Source of the DNA: Pseudomonas sp. B21-056
Lineage (GTDB): Bacteria; Pseudomonadota; Gammaproteobacteria; Pseudomonadales; Pseudomonadaceae
DNA: 64,000 nucleotides
Reading direction: 5' to 3'
NCBI RefSeq assembly: GCF_026016325.1
Contig: NZ_CP087203.1
Coordinates: 496,001-560,000 of the forward strand
The first letter of the stretch is position 1; each line of letters begins with the position of its first letter. Both the position numbers and the translations under genes were made by a program. Shown one piece after another: positions 46,401 through 54,321 of this stretch. Under the pieces are notes generated by a model that was not told where the DNA came from, ran no database searches, and was given only the letters and a program-made list of their open reading frames with translations.

Positions 46401-47362
46401 CCTTCATAGATCCCACGGCCATGGGAGGCCTTGCCGATCGAATGGATGGCTTGCTCATACGAAGCCAGGTACTTCTGGGCGTCGTGTTCGGTGAGCGCGG
46501 CTTCACCCAACATGTCGTAGGAATAGCGGAAACCCTTGGACTCGAATTTGCTGGCGTTGGCCAGGGCTTCGGCGATGGTTTCGCCGGTGACGAACTGCTC
46601 GCCCATCAGGCGCATGGCCATGTCGACACCCTTGCGGATCATCGGCTCGCCGCTTTTGCCAATGATACGGCTCAGGGACGAAGTCAGGCCGGCTTCGTTG
46701 TGGGTGGCGACCAGTTTGCCGGTCAGCAGCAGGCCCCAGGTCGCGGCATTGACGAACAGCGACGGGCTGTTGCCCAGGTGCGGTTGCCAGTTGCCGGTGC
46801 TGATCTTGTCGCGGATCAGCGCATCACGTGTGCCTTTGTCCGGGATGCGCAGCAGTGCTTCGGCCAGGCACATCAGCGCCACGCCTTCCTGGGACGACAG
46901 GGAGAACTCCTGCAACAGACCTTGGACAATACCGGCACGTCCGCCGGCACTCTTCTGGTTGCGCAGTTTTTCCGCAATCGACGCCGCCAGCTTGTTGGTG
47001 GCCTCGGCCATTTCGGCCGGCAGGCGCGCCTGTTCGATCAGCATCGGCACCACTTCCGGCTCGGGGCGGCGGTAAGCGGCGGTGATGGAGGCGCGCAGCA
47101 CCGATTGCGGCAGGATGCTCTCGGCAAATTCCAGGAAGCACTGGTGGGCGTGGTCGGCCTGGACATCGCCAGCGTCATCGCCATCGGCGCGGACCGAGCC
47201 GTTCAGCTCGGTCAGGGTTGCACCACCCTCGAGTTTTTCCAGGTAATTGAAAATTGCCTGTTTGATCAGCCAGTGAGGCGTGCGATCAATCGAGGTTGCG
47301 GCCGCCTTGAGGCGTTCGCGGGTCGGGTCATCGAGTTTGACCCCAAGGGTGGTGGTAGCCAT
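43409..47362 (-). CDS. putA: PutA: proline dehydrogenase / L-glutamate gamma-semialdehyde dehydrogenase / transcriptional repressor
   Basis: A 1,317-residue trifunctional protein. Residues 1-47 are a ribbon-helix-helix DNA-binding domain (ATTTLGVKLDDPTRERLKAA). The FAD-dependent proline dehydrogenase barrel (about 160-480) includes YEGPGISIKLSALHPRY. The aldehyde dehydrogenase domain (about 560-1,030) has VCISPWNFPLAIFSGQ, FTGSTEVARLLQ and the nucleophile Cys915 (SAGQRCSALR). A C-terminal domain typical of long PutA proteins follows. It converts proline to glutamate at the membrane and represses put genes when proline is absent. The divergent putP promoter region carries matching operator hexamers. 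Confidence 0.97.
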   Translation of the reverse strand: MATTTLGVKLDDPTRERLKAAATSIDRTPHWLIKQAIFNYLEKLEGGATLTELNGSVRADGDDAGDVQADHAHQCFLEFAESILPQSVLRASITAAYRRPEPEVVPMLIEQARLPAEMAEATNKLAASIAEKLRNQKSAGGRAGIVQGLLQEFSLSSQEGVALMCLAEALLRIPDKGTRDALIRDKISTGNWQPHLGNSPSLFVNAATWGLLLTGKLVATHNEAGLTSSLSRIIGKSGEPMIRKGVDMAMRLMGEQFVTGETIAEALANASKFESKGFRYSYDMLGEAALTEHDAQKYLASYEQAIHSIGKASHGRGIYEGPGISIKLSALHPRYSRAQYERVMDELYPRLLSLTLLAKQYDIGLNIDAEEADRLELSLDLLERLCFEPKLTGWNGIGFVIQAYQKRCPYVIDYVIDLARRSRHRLMIRLVKGAYWDSEIKRAQVEGLEGYPVYTRKVYTDVSYIACARKLLSVPEVIYPQFATHNAHTLSAIYHIAGQNYYPGQYEFQCLHGMGEPLYEQVVGKVSEGKLNRPCRVYAPVGTHETLLAYLVRRLLENGANTSFVNRIADQSISIQELVADPVASIEQMATLEGGFGLPHPRIPLPRDLYGSERANSSGIDMANEHRLASLSCALLATAHNEWKAAPILGCAASEETPAQVLNPSDHRDVVGQVQEATVTDVDNAIQCALNAAPIWQATPPAERAAILERAADLMEGEIQPLMGLLAREAGKTFANAIAEVREAVDFLRYYAVQARNDFSNDAHRPLGPVVCISPWNFPLAIFSGQVAAALAAGNPVLAKPAEQTPLVAAQAVRLMLEAGIPEGVLQLLPGRGETVGARLVGDERVKGVMFTGSTEVARLLQRNIAGRLDNQGRPIPLIAETGGQNAMIVDSSALTEQVVIDVVSSAFDSAGQRCSALRVLCLQEDSADRVIEMLKGAMAESRLGNPERLSVDIGPVIDAEAKAGIEKHIQAMRDKGRTVYQMAIADSDECKRGTFVMPTLIELESFDELQREIFGPVLHVVRYKRKELDQLISQINASGYGLTLGVHTRIDETIAKVIDNVHAGNVYVNRNIVGAVVGVQPFGGEGLSGTGPKAGGPLYLYRLLSTRPTDAIQQSFVRGDAVSAPDMRLREAMSKPLTALQAWADSQKLAELSALCVQFAAQSQSGITRQLTGPTGERNSYAILPREHVLCLADVEGDLLTQLAAVLAVGGSAVWPETDTSKALFARLPKDIQARIQRVSDWTKDDVVYDAVLHHGDSDQLRSVCQQVAKRAGAIVGVHGLSQGETGIALERLVIERALSVNTAAAGGNASLMTIG

Positions 47363-47435
47363 ATTTTTATCCTCATGTTTACCACGTACGGCGTGGCATC
47401 AGCTGCGGGCAAGATTAGCTGCGAGCTGATTGAGG

Positions 47436-47777
47436 TGCAACCGGGTGCAACCCTTTTTTTGACGAAATATCAGGTAGCTCATCCGGAATAAATCGCCAGC
47501 ACGTCTATCTCGCACTGCCTTAGTGCTTTGGCTTCTAGCGAGAGGCAGTTGACTGCACTAAAAAGGAGCAAAAAGCAGGTTTTTTTTGAGAAAACCGATC
47601 AGGTGCAACTGATTCGAGCGAAACAGGTTGCACCTTATTTCGTTTGTTGAATAGGATTCGTGGCCAAGGTGCAACCGGTTCCAAACCGGGGCATCGGCTG
47701 ATGGCTTTCCTGGGGAAACATCAGTCATACATTTGCGGGCCTGCAAATCGTCGCCACCTGCTGTCGACGCTTGCAAC
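47436..47777. promoter_or_regulatory. putA-putP control region with six PutA-type GTTGCA sites
   Basis: Within the 453-bp divergent gap, the PutA recognition hexamer GTTGCA (or its complement TGCAAC) occurs at 47436, 47446, 47604, 47627, 47670 and 47772. Five read TGCAAC, and 47627 reads GTTGCA. The first two are exactly 10 bp apart, one helical turn, and most are extended to GGTGCAAC. The consensus is known for enteric PutA, and the ribbon-helix-helix domain is present in this PutA. I could not pick promoters with confidence. Confidence 0.7.
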
Positions 47778-47815
47778 TGCCACCGCTACATAAAAACAAA
47801 GCCAGGGCGTAACTC

Positions 47816-49300
47816 ATGAGTGTTAGTAATCCCACCCTGATCACCTTCGTGATCTACATCGCAGCCATGGTCCTGATCGGCCTGATGGCTTACCGCTCCA
47901 CCAACAACCTTTCCGATTACATCCTGGGCGGTCGTAGCCTGGGCAGCGTCGTGACCGCATTGTCCGCCGGTGCCTCGGACATGAGTGGCTGGTTGTTGAT
48001 GGGCTTGCCCGGTGCCATCTATATGTCTGGCCTCTCGGAAAGCTGGATCGCCATCGGCCTGATCGTCGGTGCCTACCTGAACTGGCTGTTCGTGGCCGGT
48101 CGCCTGCGGGTACAGACCGAGCATAACGGCGATGCACTGACGCTGCCGGACTACTTCTCCAGCCGTTTCGAAGACAAAAGCGGCGTGCTGCGGATCATCT
48201 CTGCGGTGGTGATCCTGGTGTTCTTCACCATCTACTGCGCTTCGGGCATCGTGGCCGGCGCCCGTCTGTTCGAAAGCACCTTCGGCATGTCCTACGAGAC
48301 CGCGCTGTGGGCCGGTGCTGCAGCGACCATTGCCTACACCTTCGTGGGCGGTTTCCTGGCCGTGAGCTGGACCGATACGGTACAAGCCACCCTGATGATC
48401 TTTGCGCTGATCCTGACACCGATCATCGTGCTGCTGGCCACCGGCGGCGTGGACACCACGTTCCTGGCCATCGAGGCGAAAGACCCGACCTCGTTCGACA
48501 TGCTGAAGAACACCACCTTCATCGGCATCATCTCGCTGATGGGTTGGGGCTTGGGCTACTTCGGCCAGCCACACATCCTGGCGCGCTTCATGGCGGCTGA
48601 CTCGGTCAAATCCATCGCCAATGCCCGTCGCATCTCCATGACCTGGATGATCCTGTGCCTGGGCGGTACCGTGGCTGTCGGCTTCTTCGGTATCGCCTAC
48701 TTCTCGGCCCACCCGGAAGTGGCCGGTCCCGTGACCGAGAACCATGAGCGTGTGTTTATCGAACTGGCGAAGCTGCTGTTCAACCCATGGATCGCCGGTG
48801 TACTGCTGTCGGCCATCCTGGCCGCCGTGATGAGCACCCTGAGCTGCCAGTTGCTGGTGTGCTCCAGCGCGCTGACCGAAGACTTCTACAAGACCTTCCT
48901 GCGCAAGAGTGCTTCCCAACTGGAGCTGGTCTGGGTCGGCCGCGCCATGGTGCTGCTGGTGGCATTGATCGCCATCGCCATGGCCGCCAACCCGGAGAAC
49001 CGCGTGCTGGGCCTGGTGAGTTACGCCTGGGCCGGTTTCGGTGCCGCTTTCGGGCCTGTTGTCCTGATCTCCGTGGTCTGGAAAGGTATGACCCGTAACG
49101 GCGCACTGGCCGGTATCCTGGTCGGCGCGGTCACCGTGATCGTCTGGAAGCATTTCGAACTGCTGGGCCTGTACGAAATCATCCCGGGCTTCATCTTCGC
49201 CAGCCTGGCCATCTACTTCGTCAGCAAGATGGGCACGCCTACCGCCGGTATGGTGCAGCGCTTCGAAGCGGCCGAAAAAGATTTCCGCCTGAACCAGTAA
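47816..49300 (+). CDS. putP: Sodium/proline symporter PutP
   Basis: A 494-residue transporter of the sodium:solute symporter family with about 13 membrane helices. Landmarks are the N-terminal FVIYIAAMVLIGLMAYRSTN, the Na+-site region LGGRSLGSVVTALSAGASDMSGWLLMGLPG, the sodium-symporter signature GWGLGYFGQPHILARFMAA, and the conserved AVMSTLSCQLLVCSSALTED. It imports proline with Na+ for PutA. A rho-independent terminator follows about 50 bp after its stop. Confidence 0.97.
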   Translation: MSVSNPTLITFVIYIAAMVLIGLMAYRSTNNLSDYILGGRSLGSVVTALSAGASDMSGWLLMGLPGAIYMSGLSESWIAIGLIVGAYLNWLFVAGRLRVQTEHNGDALTLPDYFSSRFEDKSGVLRIISAVVILVFFTIYCASGIVAGARLFESTFGMSYETALWAGAAATIAYTFVGGFLAVSWTDTVQATLMIFALILTPIIVLLATGGVDTTFLAIEAKDPTSFDMLKNTTFIGIISLMGWGLGYFGQPHILARFMAADSVKSIANARRISMTWMILCLGGTVAVGFFGIAYFSAHPEVAGPVTENHERVFIELAKLLFNPWIAGVLLSAILAAVMSTLSCQLLVCSSALTEDFYKTFLRKSASQLELVWVGRAMVLLVALIAIAMAANPENRVLGLVSYAWAGFGAAFGPVVLISVVWKGMTRNGALAGILVGAVTVIVWKHFELLGLYEIIPGFIFASLAIYFVSKMGTPTAGMVQRFEAAEKDFRLNQ

Positions 49301-49343
49301 GCCCTGTCGGCGAGGCCTTGATGGCTCGCTGAAGGTTGTACAA

Positions 49344-49381
49344 AAAAACGGCCCGTCGCCAATGGAGACGGGCCGTTTTTT
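49344..49381 (+). terminator. Rho-independent terminator of putP
   Basis: ACGGCCCGTC (49348-49357) pairs with GACGGGCCGT (49367-49376) around a 9-base loop, preceded by an A-run and followed by a T-run. The A/T tracts extend the stem on both sides, so it could also work in the minus direction for the convergent DUF2165 gene. Confidence 0.92.
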
Positions 49382-49412
49382 ATGCCCGATTTCCCGAGAA
49401 CACCGCCACCCT

Positions 49413-49437
49413 GTGTGCGAGCCTGCTCGCGATAGCG
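49413..49437. repeat. Single REP unit (degenerate)
   Basis: GCGAGCCTGCTCGCGATAGC lies within 49417-49436, preceded by a degenerate GTGTGC instead of GTGGGA. There is no inverted partner nearby, so it is a solitary REP beside the putP terminator. Confidence 0.7.
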
Positions 49438-49442
49438 GTGGG

Positions 49443-49937
49443 TCAGCTCGGATCCGCATCAGGCTGATTGAGAAATATCAGCACACCCAGCAGCGCCATG
49501 TAGAACCTGAACGCCGCATCCTGGCCGTTCCAGACCTCTGATTGCCACATCAGAAACCATTCGCCACCAATGACCATGAAACCAAAGAACCAGACGAAGA
49601 ATCCCACCGTCAGGCCGGCGATCACCCAGCGTTTGGCTTGCGCGAAAACCCTGCTTTCAGCCCGGCGTGCCAACCACAACTCCAGGGCGCCATAGCCCAG
49701 TAATCCGGCTGTGATCGCTTCGCCGAGGATGATCAGCCAATAGGCGCCATGCCACATCCAGGGCTGGACGATGGCGCGATAACGGGCGGCGTTGTCCGGG
49801 AAGGTGGTGTCCATGCTCAGCACATGCTGGACGAAGTTGAAATTGGAGCGGTAGTCCGTGACGTTGTTGAACACGGTCAGGAAGGCGAATGCGGCGAGTG
49901 CCAAGGTCATTGCGATTTTTGCGTAGCGAGTCGTCAT
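49443..49937 (-). CDS. DUF2165 family small integral membrane protein
   Basis: A 164-residue protein with about four membrane helices: KIAMTLALAAFAFLTVFNNV, the HGAYWLIILGEAITAGLLGY region, WVIAGLTVGFFVWFFGFMVI and a C-terminal FYMALLGVLIFL. The family is uncharacterised. The ATG at 49937 (MTTRYAK) is chosen over an upstream in-frame start because an AAGGA lies just before it. It converges on putP with the terminator between them. Confidence 0.82.
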   Translation of the reverse strand: MTTRYAKIAMTLALAAFAFLTVFNNVTDYRSNFNFVQHVLSMDTTFPDNAARYRAIVQPWMWHGAYWLIILGEAITAGLLGYGALELWLARRAESRVFAQAKRWVIAGLTVGFFVWFFGFMVIGGEWFLMWQSEVWNGQDAAFRFYMALLGVLIFLNQPDADPS

Positions 49938-50199
49938 GGGGGCATCCTTTGCTTTTTGCGACGAAAGAACGGTATCACGCCACCGTGAAGTACCGAGGGC
50001 CGTCATGGTGTAAGAAAGCGCTGATTCATTCGTGCGACGGCTGGCGGCGACGCAGAAAGTGTCTATCGGAAAATGCAGCGCGTTTTTGTGGTTTTTATCT
50101 TGCTGCTTGTAAGGGAAATCTGTTTTTCATGACGTCCCATCAACTCTCCGTGCGGCTCATGCAGAATCCCCCGCCTTTCATTCTGCTGAGATACATCGG

Positions 50200-52257
50200 A
50201 TGTTCGCGCCTGCCAACCAACCGCGTTTCACCCTGACGCTCGACAGCGCGCCGAATGAGCTCAAGGTGCTTGAGTTCACAGGCCAGGAAGCCATCAGCCA
50301 ACCCTATCGCTTTGACCTGGAACTGGTGAGTGAGCGCCCGGACCTGGCGTTGGAAACGCTGCTGCATCGCCAGGCCTACCTGGCTTTCGATCAGCAGGGG
50401 CATGGCATCCACGGCCAGGTCTACAGCGTAGCCCAAGGCGATTCGGGAAAACGCCTGACCCGCTACCAGATCAGCCTGGTGCCGCGCCTGGCGTACCTGC
50501 ATCACCGTATCAACCGGCGGATTTTCCAGCACTTGAGCGTGCCGTCGATCATTGCACAGGTCTTGAAAGACCATGGCATCCAAGGCGATGCGTTTCAGTT
50601 CAGCCTCGGCGGGCAATACCCCGAGCGGGAATACTGCGTGCAATACGGTGAAAGTGACCTGGCCTTCATCGAGCGGATCTGTGCCGAGGTCGGTATTCAT
50701 TACCACTTTCGTCACAGTCCCGACGGCCACCTGCTGGTCTTCGGTGACGACCAGACGGTGTTCCCGCGCTTGCCCGAGTCGACGCTGTATCTGCCGGGCA
50801 GTGGCATGGCCGCTGGGGAGCCGGCGATCAAGCGGCTGGCGGTCCGGCTCCAGACCCGGACCAGCGTTGTGACGCTGTGCGACTACAATTTCCGCAACCC
50901 TGGCCTGTCCTTGCATACCAGCCTCGACAGCCAGCAGAAACCCGTGCTGGAAGACTATCGTTACCCTGGTCTTTTTTCGGAACGCGATCATGGACGGCAC
51001 CTGACCCGGCGCGCCCTGGAACGTCATGGTGCCGATTTCCGTCTGGCCGAGGCTCGCAGCGATCAAAGCGCCCTCGTCAGCGGGCACTTCATGCAAATCA
51101 ACGGGCACCCGCGTGCGCAGTGGAATGACCTCTGGCTCCTGACGCAGATCACCCACCGTGGTCGCCAGCCGCAAGTGCTGGAGGACACAGTCACGGACAG
51201 CGCGGATGAGTTCCAAGGCTACAGCAATACCTTTCTTGCGACGCCATGGGAGGTTTTCTTTCGTCCGCCGCTGCAGCATGAGAAACCTCCGGCCCACGGT
51301 TTTCAGCCTGCGGTGGTGACCGGGCCTGTCGACAGCGAAATTCATTGCGATGAGTTCGGACGGGTCAAGGTGCAACTGATCTGGGACCGCGACGGCAAGG
51401 GTGACGAGCATTCCAGTTGCTGGCTGCGGGTAGCGACCGGCTGGGCCCATGATCGCTATGGCAGTGTGATGATTCCCCGGGTCGGCATGGAAGTCCTGGT
51501 GGGTTTCATGGATGGCGACGTGGATAAGCCCCTGGTGGTGGGTTGCTTGCCCAATGGTGCCAACCCGTTGCCGCTGGACCTGCCGGCGGACAAGACCCGC
51601 AGCTTATTGCGCAGCCAGAGCAGCCCCGGCGGGGGCGGTTACAACGAGTTGCGCATCGAGGATCGCAAGGGGGCCGAGGAAATCTACCTGCGGGCCCAGC
51701 GAAACTGGACCCAGCATGTGCTCCATGACCAGCGCGTGCAGGTCGATCATGAGCGCAGCATTGTCGTTGCCGGCACCGCGCGGCATGAACTCAAGGCCGA
51801 AGAGCTGCGTGTCACCCATGGGCGGCGCCAGGTCGAAGTCAGGCAGGACGACCATCTGATAGTGAGTGGCGAACGGCACATCCGCGTGACCAGCCAGGCT
51901 TTCAGTGCCAGCCAGCATTTCCATGTCAGCGCCGGCCAGCAGATCGTGCTGGATGGCGGCGCCAGTGCGACCATCCAGGCCGGCGGGCATTGGATCAGCA
52001 TCGGCGCCGGGGGCATTTTCAGCAGCGTGCCGATCGAAGTCGGTGGCGCGCCGATGGCAGCCACCCGCGCGGCGCCGGGCTCGCCGGGTAACGCCGAGAA
52101 GCTGGTCGCCGCAGTGACCGCTCCACTGTCGTTGGCGCAAATCCTCAGCCTGCAAGGTCCGGCGCCGTTCTGCGAAGAGTGTGAGCGGTGCAAGGACGGC
52201 GTCTGTTCGCCGTTGCCCATGTTTTCCAAACCCACTGATATTCAGGAGCGTCCATGA
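50200..52257 (+). CDS. vgrG: Type VI secretion system spike protein VgrG (orphan)
   Basis: A 685-residue T6SS tip protein. The gp27-like base (FTLTLDSAPNELKVLEFTGQEAIS...) is followed by the gp44-like segment with GESDLAFIERICAEVGIHYH. The OB-fold gp5-like part is DEFGRVKVQLIWDRDG, then WLRVATGWAHDRYGSVMIPRVGMEVLVGF. A beta-helix spike of regular repeats (about 480-620) follows. The C-terminus carries a Cys cluster, FCEECERCKDGVC. No other T6SS structural gene is nearby. Its stop overlaps the DUF4123 gene by 4 bp. About 260 bp upstream contain no promoter I would defend. Confidence 0.95.
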   Translation: MFAPANQPRFTLTLDSAPNELKVLEFTGQEAISQPYRFDLELVSERPDLALETLLHRQAYLAFDQQGHGIHGQVYSVAQGDSGKRLTRYQISLVPRLAYLHHRINRRIFQHLSVPSIIAQVLKDHGIQGDAFQFSLGGQYPEREYCVQYGESDLAFIERICAEVGIHYHFRHSPDGHLLVFGDDQTVFPRLPESTLYLPGSGMAAGEPAIKRLAVRLQTRTSVVTLCDYNFRNPGLSLHTSLDSQQKPVLEDYRYPGLFSERDHGRHLTRRALERHGADFRLAEARSDQSALVSGHFMQINGHPRAQWNDLWLLTQITHRGRQPQVLEDTVTDSADEFQGYSNTFLATPWEVFFRPPLQHEKPPAHGFQPAVVTGPVDSEIHCDEFGRVKVQLIWDRDGKGDEHSSCWLRVATGWAHDRYGSVMIPRVGMEVLVGFMDGDVDKPLVVGCLPNGANPLPLDLPADKTRSLLRSQSSPGGGGYNELRIEDRKGAEEIYLRAQRNWTQHVLHDQRVQVDHERSIVVAGTARHELKAEELRVTHGRRQVEVRQDDHLIVSGERHIRVTSQAFSASQHFHVSAGQQIVLDGGASATIQAGGHWISIGAGGIFSSVPIEVGGAPMAATRAAPGSPGNAEKLVAAVTAPLSLAQILSLQGPAPFCEECERCKDGVCSPLPMFSKPTDIQERP

Positions 52258-52985
52258 GTACGGATCTGTCGCCCCATGCCTGGCTTCGGCAGCATCCGTT
52301 GCAAGCATCCGAGCAGCTCTTCGCCATTTTCGGCAACGCCAGCAGCGCCAGGCCGTTGACGGCCTGGCGGCGCTCGATGGGACTGGTGCCCAGGCCGATC
52401 TGGGCCGATACGCCTTACGCTGACTGGGAGCCCGTCATGCCTTATGTCGGCGTGGTCGCGGTAGACAGTGAGTTTCTTCAATGGATCGCGACGACCGACT
52501 CGCTCGATTGGGGTTGGTTGGCGGTGTCTTCGGTCGGCCAGGAAGTTCTCGTCGAACATTTGCGTGGGCTCACCCAGGTGCTGTTGCCTGGCGGCAAGTC
52601 GAGTTTTTTCCGTTTTTGGGATGGGCGTTTCGTGCAACCCATCCTGCAGTCCGACGAAGTCGAGGCAGGGCAGTTGCTGCCGGTCATCAGCCGTTACCTG
52701 ATCAACGGTCGAGCCCTGGAGGTCGGGGGAAATGCTCAGCGGCCGCCACGGACTTTTCCCTGGTGGGAGGTGCCCGCTGCACTATTGAAAGAACTGGCTG
52801 GCGGCACGACGGACTGCCTGCTGGATAACCTGCTCAGGTGGCTGGGGGAAGAGCATCCGTACCTGTCCGAGCGGGTCGATGAGCGCATCCTGCGGTGCAA
52901 GATCGTCAATTTTCTTGGGACGCATGGGCCGCTCCATGATCCCAAGGCGCTGTTGCATGGGTACTTGCTGCAAGAACTCGGCTGA
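52254..52985 (+). CDS. DUF4123 domain T6SS adaptor/chaperone (Tap/TEC-like)
   Basis: A 243-residue cytoplasmic adaptor. The DUF4123 domain covers about residues 20-140 (LFAIFGNASSARPLTAWRRS, GWLAVSSVGQEVLVEHLRGL, FRFWDGRF). DUF4123 proteins load a cognate effector on the VgrG encoded next to them. The effector gene normally follows at once, but here the next gene is the housekeeping rlmJ, 82 bp on. The residues after about 150 are family-variable. Confidence 0.88.
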   Translation: MSTDLSPHAWLRQHPLQASEQLFAIFGNASSARPLTAWRRSMGLVPRPIWADTPYADWEPVMPYVGVVAVDSEFLQWIATTDSLDWGWLAVSSVGQEVLVEHLRGLTQVLLPGGKSSFFRFWDGRFVQPILQSDEVEAGQLLPVISRYLINGRALEVGGNAQRPPRTFPWWEVPAALLKELAGGTTDCLLDNLLRWLGEEHPYLSERVDERILRCKIVNFLGTHGPLHDPKALLHGYLLQELG

Positions 52986-53067
52986 GCGGCGGCTGCGTCC
53001 GCTCGGCTGTGGACCCTGACGTTCGACGCGCTTCGAGGTAAACTCGTCGCCCTTCGCAGGAGCCGCC

Positions 53068-53907
53068 ATGAACTATCGCCACGCCTTCCACGCCGGTAAT
53101 CACGCCGATGTGTTCAAACACCTGACCCTGACCCGCCTTATCGCGCTGATGGCGCGCAAGGAGCAGCCCTTCGCCTACCTCGATACCCATGCGGGCATCG
53201 GGTTGTATGACTTGCAGGGCGACCAGGCCAATCGTACCGGTGAATACCTGGAAGGCATCGCACGCTTATGGGGGCAGGACGATCTGCCGCCGCTGACCGC
53301 CGACTACATGAACGTGCTGCACGAGATGAACCCGGACGGACAGTTGCGCTATTACCCGGGCTCACCGGAGCTGGCGCGGCGCCTGACGCGTTCGCAGGAT
53401 CGGGTCCTGCTCAATGAAAAGCACCCTGAAGACGGTGTGTTGCTCAAGGACAACATGAAGGGCGACCGCCGCGTCGCGGTGCATCTGGGCGAAGGTTGGC
53501 ATGTGCCTCGTGCCTTGCTGCCGGTGGCGGAAAAGCGCGGCTTGATGCTGATCGATCCGCCCTTCGAGAAGCTCGACGAAATGCAGCGCTGCGCCGCCTC
53601 TCTCAAGGAGGCCATTGGGCGGATGCGTCAGACGGTGGCAGCGATCTGGTACCCGGTGAAGGATCAGCGGATGCTGCGTCGCTTCTACCAGGACCTGGCC
53701 GGCACGGGCGCGCCCAAGCTGTTGCGAGTGGAGTTGCTGGTGCACCCGCTTGCCACGCCCGACAGCCTGAACGGCTCCGGCCTGGCGATTGCCAATCCGC
53801 CATGGGGGCTGGAAGAGGAGTTGCGTGAGCTGTTGCCGTGGCTGTCGAAAAAGCTCGGGCAGACCCAGGGTGGGTGGCAGATGGACTGGTTGATTGCCGA
53901 GAGTTGA
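53068..53907 (+). CDS. rlmJ: 23S rRNA (adenine(2030)-N(6))-methyltransferase RlmJ
   Basis: A 279-residue Rossmann methyltransferase with the family N-terminus MNYRHAFHAGNHADVFKHL. The SAM-binding region is YLDTHAGIGLYDL, and the catalytic motif IV is DPPFE starting at Asp163. It methylates A2030 of 23S rRNA. The start is fixed by a conserved N-terminus and an AGGAG seven to eleven bases upstream. It is a housekeeping gene, so the T6SS pair upstream ends at its boundary. Confidence 0.95.
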   Translation: MNYRHAFHAGNHADVFKHLTLTRLIALMARKEQPFAYLDTHAGIGLYDLQGDQANRTGEYLEGIARLWGQDDLPPLTADYMNVLHEMNPDGQLRYYPGSPELARRLTRSQDRVLLNEKHPEDGVLLKDNMKGDRRVAVHLGEGWHVPRALLPVAEKRGLMLIDPPFEKLDEMQRCAASLKEAIGRMRQTVAAIWYPVKDQRMLRRFYQDLAGTGAPKLLRVELLVHPLATPDSLNGSGLAIANPPWGLEEELRELLPWLSKKLGQTQGGWQMDWLIAES

Positions 53908-53940
53908 TCGGGCAAGTGCTCAGGTGTCTGGCAGGACGCC

Positions 53941-54305
53941 ATCGCGAGCAGGCTCGCTCCCACACTGATCCGGGTGAATCCGGTATCTGCGCCTGAAACA
54001 CAAATCCCCTGTGGGAGCGAGCCTGCTCGCGATAGCGGCGGGTCAGCTTGCATGGGTGTTGGCTGTGCCGCCGCCATCGCGGGCAAGCCCGGCTCCCACA
54101 GTTATCCGGGGTGAATCCGGCATCTGCGCCTGAACACAAATCCCCTGTGGGAGCGAGCCTGCTCGCGATAGCGGTGGGTCAGCTTGCATCGATGTTGACT
54201 GTGCCGCCGCCATCGCGAGCAGGCTCGCTCCCACACTGATCCGGGTGAGTCCGGTATCTGCGTCTGAACGCAAATCACTTGTGGGAGCGAGCTTGCTCGC
54301 GAAGC
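53941..54305. repeat. Tandem REPIN array, about 135-bp period, nearly three copies
   Basis: REP units alternate in orientation: inverted at 53941-53964, forward at 54010-54038, inverted at 54076-54100, forward at 54146-54174, inverted at 54212-54235, forward at 54280-54305. Like-oriented units are spaced 134-136 bp apart. The linkers are also conserved (TGATCCGGGTGAATCCGGTA and GGGTCAGCTTGCAT), so the whole REPIN plus linker was amplified. The third REP is diverged (GCGGGCAAGCCCGGCTCCCA). The array fills the gap between the convergent rlmJ and msrA genes. Confidence 0.92.
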
Positions 54306-54321
54306 TTTTCGAGGCTCGAAG

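Noticed and set aside
43523..47491. A 1,322-codon open frame on the plus strand lying exactly opposite putA
   Set aside because: It mirrors putA codon by codon, is rich in Gln, His, Gly and Ala with no domain, and is explained by strong third-position GC bias on the real strand. The same applies to the long plus-strand frame at 61,369-63,984 opposite aceE.
47558..47776. A 72-codon minus-strand frame inside the putA-putP gap
   Set aside because: It overlaps four of the PutA-type operator hexamers, and its peptide resembles no protein I know. The region is better read as control DNA.
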